A DNA stretch of 64,000 nucleotides from Rhyzopertha dominica (Eukaryota; Arthropoda; Insecta; Coleoptera; Bostrichidae). A program made the position numbers and the translations under genes. Where the stretch lies: assembly GCA_025024175.1 (NCBI GenBank), contig QCXZ01000041.1, positions 6,381,786 to 6,445,785 on the forward strand. Reading direction: 5' to 3'. The number at the start of each line of letters is the position of its first letter. Position 1 is the stretch's first letter. A model generated the notes under the pieces. It made no database searches. It was not told the DNA's origin and saw nothing but the letters and a program-made list of their open reading frames with translations. This document shows, piece by piece, positions 58,120-64,000 of the stretch.

Positions 58120-61100
58120 GCTTTTTGGAGTTTTAAAATATATTTTGTCAGCAATCATCGATAATGCGATACTGCAGAAAGATGCAAGATACTGGTCCAT
58201 CGCTTAAAAATTCAGCTAGTCATAAAGTGCAGAAAAATTTGAGCTGCTATTAATTAAGAAAGTTAAGCTAATTGAAAAACAGATGAATGTTCCTTGATAT
58301 TGCGCCGTCAAAAAGAAAATAAAAATAGTGACATCAAATAACCTGAAAAGGGTAAAAACAATCCCGGTCTCATGAAGGGAAGTTCGCCGCCACATCGATG
58401 AAGCAAAAAGACGAACAATCATAACAGGAAGTTAGGCGAGCAAACAATAAGTTACAAGTGACAAGAAAAAATAAATAATTGTGCGCGACGCCGACGTTCG
58501 TTAAGTTTCTTTATTGTTCCGGCGTCGGAGGCGTCTCATATGGCTAATCGTGACACATAGCTGCAGACGCTGCTCTCTGACCTTACTCCTTTTTTCGTTG
58601 CAAGGGGACCTAAAGGGCAAGCGTTTGATACTGGCTGCTTCCTTCGCTCAAAAAGGTGCAATGGGTAAACTTGTGATTCAGTGTCTGACGCAGTAAATGT
58701 CAGAGACGTTCTCAGAAATAGCGGATTAAATATAGTAAGAAAGGAAAGGTTAAACCTTGTGATGCCTGATGTTTTGTGCGATGTTATTAGAGTTTTCTCC
58801 TCAGCAGTTTGATATGTTTCGGATATGTTATATTTTCGGAAAGAAAAGACGTGTCAATTGTGACTGATTCTTTTGGCTCTAATGTTATAAGTAATGTAAG
58901 TATGGGTCAGTACATGTTAAATGCACCAGGGGTGTAGTGTATGTAGTACTAAAGAGAGGCACCAGTAATTCCACTTACGAGATCTAGTTCGCTTAGAGAT
59001 GTGAAGACTACAAAAGATTACAGAGAGGTGTATTTATTTGGTATATTCATCCTAAAAAACCGGTATTTATTTCTGATAGAACTTGCGTTTAAGAGTATTA
59101 TTTTTGTTAAAAAAATCACTTTGACCCGGATTTGAACCTGAACCTTTAGGTGTAAGCCTTACAACGGTACTTAGTGTATAGTGTCATATATTGTGCTTTA
59201 GTTTTGCAAGATTAAAGTGAATCTATAAGTGTAGCCTTTGATGCATAATCAGATCTAAAAATCACTTATCATGATTGGCTTATGGAACATAGTTAAACTA
59301 TCTGATGTAATTTCTCCGTGAAAAAGGATAGCATATTCAATATCAATGTAATAATCCATTTGTTCATTACTGGACAATTAGTCTTTCAGGTCAGTTTTTC
59401 AAGACTTATATTTTATACCAAGTTTGACAGCAAGACAACCATCTGTCAATTCCATATTAAACATAAATATTTTTTAGGAATGGGGACTGTGTGTTACCCA
59501 CAGATAGATAAAGTTCGCCATTATACTTAATATAATTTTGATAATGAAAGTAAACTTTAAGCTTTGTAATTATGCCACTACTGAGTTTAATTACTTAATG
59601 GGTTCTAAAATAATTGATTTAATTTCTGTTCTAGGTATTGGCAGAAAGAGGCCCTTGATGTCAGAAGATACAAGTTTTTAGTTGTAAGTAATATTAGGTT
59701 TATGTATGTGTTAAGTTCTGCCGAACTTATTTATGAACATATTTTGATTTAAATTTGGTGAAGATAGGGAAGGGTTTTCCACTTTAGTTAACACAAAATT
59801 ATGAGTTTCGGAATGTTTTTATTTGCATTATCCAGTTAACTTGTGTATTTATGCTGAGCAGTCTGAGTAGTTTTAGAAAACCTACTGGCGAGCTCTTGTA
59901 TTATGCAGATTTTATTTGGTATGTCAGAAGCGTCAATAGCTAGTTCACAGTGTATATATTCAAAATTTACTATATGAAAACCATATTTCAATTTTGTACT
60001 AGGTCAATTTTGCAGCGTTTGATCCTGGTTGTTAGAAATTTATCAAATGTAAAATGTCATTAGAATAAATGTATATAAAAATTCAATAGATACAAAAACC
60101 TATATAGGTATTTCGTTTTAACCAACATTGCTTAGAAAATAATAACGAATTTCACCTGAATTTAATATAGTGCATGTATGTAACCATCCAACCAACAAAG
60201 TACTTACTTACAGACAAATAATGATGAGCTAACCATCTGAAAATTTCACATTCCAAATGTGTAGTGTGTTATATTAGTAGGTATTAACCATAAGTTTATA
60301 CGTTCGGGGTAAAATTCTTACATTAGTGAGTGACTACAAAAAAATATCGGTTTGTTTTACTTAGGTATAGTTGGATTTCCTCACAGTCGTCCTCGGCGCT
60401 TGGGTAATATAATGAATTTCAACTGCATATTGCAATGTTTCAACTACGAAGAATAGAGCTTCCATGATGAGATAAAGAAGGAAATTAAGTGAGCGCGAAT
60501 TCATTACTATTTCGTGATTTATATTTGCACATAGCCTTTTTCTTTTGTCAAGCTGACTTTTAACAAAAAATAATTAACAATGAGCGTCTTTAATACTGTC
60601 ACTCTTCCAGTCGCTTTGAAGCTTTACCATGCCTGTAGCTGTTCTAGATGGCTTCGATCAATTACAAATTCAGTAATTAATGCATGGTGTTTTTGCATGC
60701 GACAGCTGTTATCCTTTGAGAAACGACGTCAGCGATTGTGAGAATGAGCCGTAGTGATGACGGTCATATATTTGCTGACCGCTAGGTCTAGTCCAGATCC
60801 TACTGAAATTAACTCCACGCTTGATGTAGGAGGTTCCTTATTCAGAAACCAATAATTCAAAATAGTTTAGCAGATTTGTTGTCTTAACTAGTCATTGTGT
60901 ACATTAAATCCTATCGTTTTATCTTGACGTTGTTTTCGCACTGCATGCGTTAAATTGACATTTTTAAAACTAAAATGATATGTACTCGAAAATAGCATTA
61001 AAAAGAGATAAATGCTAGAAATCGTGCAATGTAGGTGCAGCATCTAATCAGGTAAACTATTGTTTATCTATAATTTGGAAATTGGAAATTAGCAGCACTC

Positions 61101-61385
61101 TAGTAAGAGACAATTTTATCTCACATTTACTTTAAAAAGAATGAAGTGCTGCAGATGAGCAGATGGTTGTACTTACTTTTCGTACATTTACACAGTAAAA
61201 GAGATTACAAATCGTTTATAATAATACTATTAACAGGGATTTTCAACTAGCTGTGAACATCCACGCTTTCCCACTAAAGCTTAAATTTTTTATCGAATCC
61301 TTCCAGAGGTAGGGGTCATCAAGTGGATTAACTAGAACAAACACACGATAAATGCATTCGACGAGTACAGGGCATAGTGTAACCG
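58120..61385. other. Long AT-rich stretch with one tRNA-like fragment, no gene
   Basis: Apart from the tRNA-like B-box at 59113-59170, I see only short frames with no family signal. A short GC-richer patch at 58480-58620 has CGACGCCGACG and its near inverted form CGGCGTCGGAGGCG. Confidence 0.45.
59113..59170 (-). tRNA. tRNA-like fragment (pseudo)
   Basis: The minus strand has CTTACACCTAAAGGTTCAGG followed by a B-box GGTTCAAATCC, like the 3' half of a tRNA (closest in look to Val). No A box or acceptor stem pairs. Probably a SINE-head or tRNA pseudogene remnant. Confidence 0.4.
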
Positions 61386-61389
61386 ATTA

Positions 61390-61720
61390 AAACGAATCGC
61401 CACCCTCTGCTAATGCTTCAATAAACGTTTGACGCCAGTTGATTTTTACGCTCATTTCATGCAAAACGCGCGGGCTACAGAAGCCACTCGCAATTTCCCA
61501 ACGCTAACAGCAGGAACGTTTTGGAATCTTCCTTCGCTGCTTATCAAGCACACAAATATGGGACAGTGAAAGGACCCCGCGTCTATTCCATATCCCATTC
61601 AGGCCCTTTGAACTCGGGGAATAAAAAGGAAAACACCCGCAATTTATGTCTTGTACACTTCCGCATTTCCTGCGTGGCGGTCCTTGCTATCTGGCCTGGA
61701 TCATAGCCACTGCCGGTTAA
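61390..61720. other. GC-rich island, candidate regulatory element
   Basis: About 330 bases of GC-richer sequence followed by AGCGCGATAAGATAGCAG (GATA-type site). The 61-codon frame has no domain. Candidate conserved non-coding element. Confidence 0.38.
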
Positions 61721-61724
61721 ATAT

Positions 61725-62145
61725 TATTAGCGCGATAAGATAGCAGTTTTATTGCGATTGTACTGGTTTATTGAACTGATTGTAAATTTTATTGCCCACG
61801 CTAACACGGTCAATTTTATCCAGGATGCTGTAGGAGCAGAAGAAGGTAAGTATTAGAAGAATAACGTAATGTCTGTACGATATTACCCAACAGGGAGGTT
61901 TATAAATGTGGTAATATTCTCTTTTGTGCTATCAAAATAATTGTTCACATAAAATAAGAAGTACGAATTACAGAAACAATCTGGCAAAACTCTACATTTT
62001 TTAGAAGCAAGTTTCATATGCGATGCTCATAAGCTATCCTCTCATAAGAATCGTAGTGATAACTGTATTGATAATATTGTTATAAATATAATGTCGACCG
62101 AATATGAAGTAGTGCCTGTTAATGCTGGCATTTCAGATCAGATAT
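61725..62145. other. AT-rich, nothing recognised
   Basis: Spacer before the RT fragments; no supported feature. Confidence 0.45.
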
Positions 62146-62149
62146 ACTT

Positions 62150-62350
62150 GCAACTGAAATATTGGTATTATTTGGGTAACGGCGCCTGTAGCATACCTAT
62201 AATAAAGAAAAATTACCGACCTATCCCTAAGGTTAGCAAAATGTTATTTTATTAGCTTTTGGAAATTGCAGACTGGTCTTTTATAAGTTCTAACAACCTA
62301 GATGTACTTAGTAAGTTTCGTTTGTTTGTAGATACTACACAGGAAAAANA
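62150..62350 (+). mobile_element. Possible short non-LTR RT fragment
   Basis: The plus strand reads SIPIIKKNYRPIPKVSKML, then after a stop EIADWSFISSNNLDVLSKF, resembling the NYRPI region of LINE RTs. Short, and broken by a stop. An N lies at 62349. Confidence 0.4.
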
Positions 62351-62463
62351 TTACGAAGCATTCCCTGAAAAAGTTTGCACAAATTTGACGTAGGCACTGT
62401 GCGGGTGGGCTGGTATTGCAAGAGACTTAAACTAATGAAAAATCATTTACATCTTATTACTAG

Positions 62464-63560
62464 ATGGCATTTATAGACACACAGGTTGGTTGTTCTAAGC
62501 CTGGGAGGTTGAGAAACGAATTCAGGCGAGTCTATAGAGATGCAATAAGGCGTTCAAAAACAGGTGCCAACGATAATTTTATAAATACTGCCTCTAACAA
62601 AATTAAAGCGATGTGGAACATAATTAAACCGACGAGAAAAAACAAAAATTCGCCTCCGGACTGCGGCATTATAACTCATACTTTTCTAATGGAGCAGGCT
62701 ACATTCTAAACAACCTGTCTAAGAACTACAATGATCCCATTTCATTAATGGCCCTGTCTGACGGTAATGAAATCAATGATTATTCCTATTTCAGTCAAGT
62801 GTCTCAAGCCTACGTTAAAGACGTTGTGTCGGGTCTTAAAATTTAAAAAACTAAAGATGTATATGGTTTAAATGTAGAACTGCTTAAATCCGTAATAGAA
62901 GTATTGATCACCTCGCATACCATTTTAATAAATATGTGTATAAGTAGCAATACTTTTGAAAATTGCTTGAAAGAGCGCTGGTTATACCGACTTATAAAAA
63001 AGGTGATGCCAGTGGCATAAGTAACTACAGACCTATTTCACTGCTCCCAGTTTCCTCTAAAATTATTGAAAAAAATATTATCGAAGCAACTAACAGTTTA
63101 CTTGGAAAACAGGGCAGTCATTGTTAATAATCAGCATGGTTTCAGACAGGGCCACTCAACTGCCGATGCTCTTATGCCATTGATTAATAATGTTACTCGA
63201 GCTTTCGATGGAGGAGAGGATGTTATATCATTCTTCCTGGACTTGTCAAAGGCCTTTGGCTGTGTTGACCCAGTAATACTTATTCGTAAACTGTATTATT
63301 ACAATCTCCATCCAAGTAGCTGTGTTATAATCACTTTATTTCTTTCTAACCATTCACAGAAAATTATTTTTAATGAGTTTTCTCATGAATTTTCTCTATA
63401 TATTGGTGTGCCTTAGGGCTCGGTGTTGGGGCCTCTATTATTTCTTTTTTACTATTAACCATCTGCCTCTCTGTATTGATCAGGGTGGTACTACATCTCG
63501 TTATGAACAAGGATAAGTCAACTCCAACTTCCTGGGAGTCACTCTTAATTCAGGATTGCC
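62464..63560 (+). mobile_element. Non-LTR retrotransposon, linker and N-terminal half of RT
   Basis: The plus frame 62464-62709 has RLRNEFRRVYRDAIRRSKTG and KIKAMWNIIKPTRKN (pre-RT linker). After shifts come SNYRPISLLPVSSK (63020), the frame 63066-63416 with NNQHGFRQGHSTADAL and FFLDLSKAFGCVDP (motif A), and GVP-stop-GSVLGPLLF, where the Gln codon of motif B is TAG. After 63480 the sequence jumps to NSNFLGVTLNS, a thumb-region motif, so motif C has been deleted internally. It ends near 63560. Confidence 0.85.
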
Positions 63561-63564
63561 TTTG

Positions 63565-64000
63565 CATGCGCATGGTGAAAAAAAAACAGAAAAAATTCCT
63601 AATAAAAACACCCTACAAGCAAAATTATTTTATAATTTCCAAATAGCAAGGCATATTTGCCTTATTGTTGTTTTATTATTGTTCCTCGACGTCTATTTTA
63701 TTTTACAAGGTATTCCCCTACGGGTATTCAGCTTCAGTACACTAAAGTGTTATATAGTTTAGTATTAGGAACGTTTTCACAGAAAAATTATAAAACAGTG
63801 TTAAGCACCGTTTTATACTCATAAAGGTTTACATAATTTTTAATGAAATATCTATAATTATAGAGAATATATCTCGGTCTGAGGACATGTTTTATTTTAC
63901 GGAAGTGGAATATGGGTTGCAACTTTACCCAATCGTTAAGAAATAAATCATTTTCCGCCAAATCAGTTAAAACACCGAAAGATTCCTTTGAAGATGCTGA
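63565..64000. other. AT-rich, nothing recognised
   Basis: A 68-codon frame at 63556-63762 is background. A short AAAACAGTG/CACCGTTTT inverted pair lies near 63790-63812. Confidence 0.45.

Noticed and set aside
1..64000. CRISPR arrays, bacterial operons, ribosome binding sites, rRNA
   Set aside because: The sequence is eukaryotic. No direct-repeat/spacer array, rRNA signature or prokaryotic gene layout was seen.

Overview
The window is AT-rich arthropod nuclear DNA, most likely from an insect. It has no operons, very long non-coding stretches, and many decayed transposons of typical arthropod families: non-LTR retrotransposons, Penelope-like elements, mariner/Tc1, MULE, a THAP-type TIR element, a Crypton-like recombinase and tRNA-derived SINEs. 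A short (TCAGG)n run at 31.38 kb would suit a beetle, whose telomere unit is TCAGG, but five copies are weak evidence.

Region 1-14034 is one block of about 6.65 kb seen twice (1-6646 and 7362-14034) on the two sides of a 100-N gap. The copies differ mainly by homopolymer-type indels concentrated near 1-430, 930-1040 and 5900-6646. This looks like two contig ends that were never merged rather than a real tandem duplication. Each copy holds a GC-rich island, clusters of GTATCGATAC palindromes, a TIR transposon with a THAP remnant that carries a SINE insertion, a tRNA-Thr-like fragment, and a minus-strand non-LTR reverse transcriptase remnant.

Region 14-28.5 kb holds further transposon fossils: a non-LTR RT, a Tc1-like transposase, a second RT with an ATT tail, and a second copy of the THAP/TIR element carrying a nested 402-bp MITE with an 8-bp target duplication. 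GC-rich islands and AT-rich DNA lie between them.

Region 28.8-30.8 kb contains the only host gene I can support: three minus-strand coding exons (30809-30727, 30539-30468, 28977-28809) with good splice sites and matching phases. The last encodes a proline-rich segment ending just before where a kinesin motor would start; I read the gene as a KIF26-type kinesin-like protein. Its N-terminal and motor exons were not found, so much of the rest of the window may be intron or flank.

Region 31-64 kb holds a tandem duplication with the TCAGG run, a degenerate mariner and a nearly intact mariner with 135-bp TIRs, a hairpin between 14-bp direct repeats, three Penelope-like fragments, an RT with an (ATT)11 tail, a Crypton-like recombinase with the catalytic tyrosine replaced, a foldback element with a hammerhead-ribozyme-like core, a complete but broken FLYWCH-MULE element, and four more non-LTR fragments. 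About nine isolated GC-rich islands of 0.2-0.5 kb recur through the window. They have no convincing coding content and are candidate regulatory elements.
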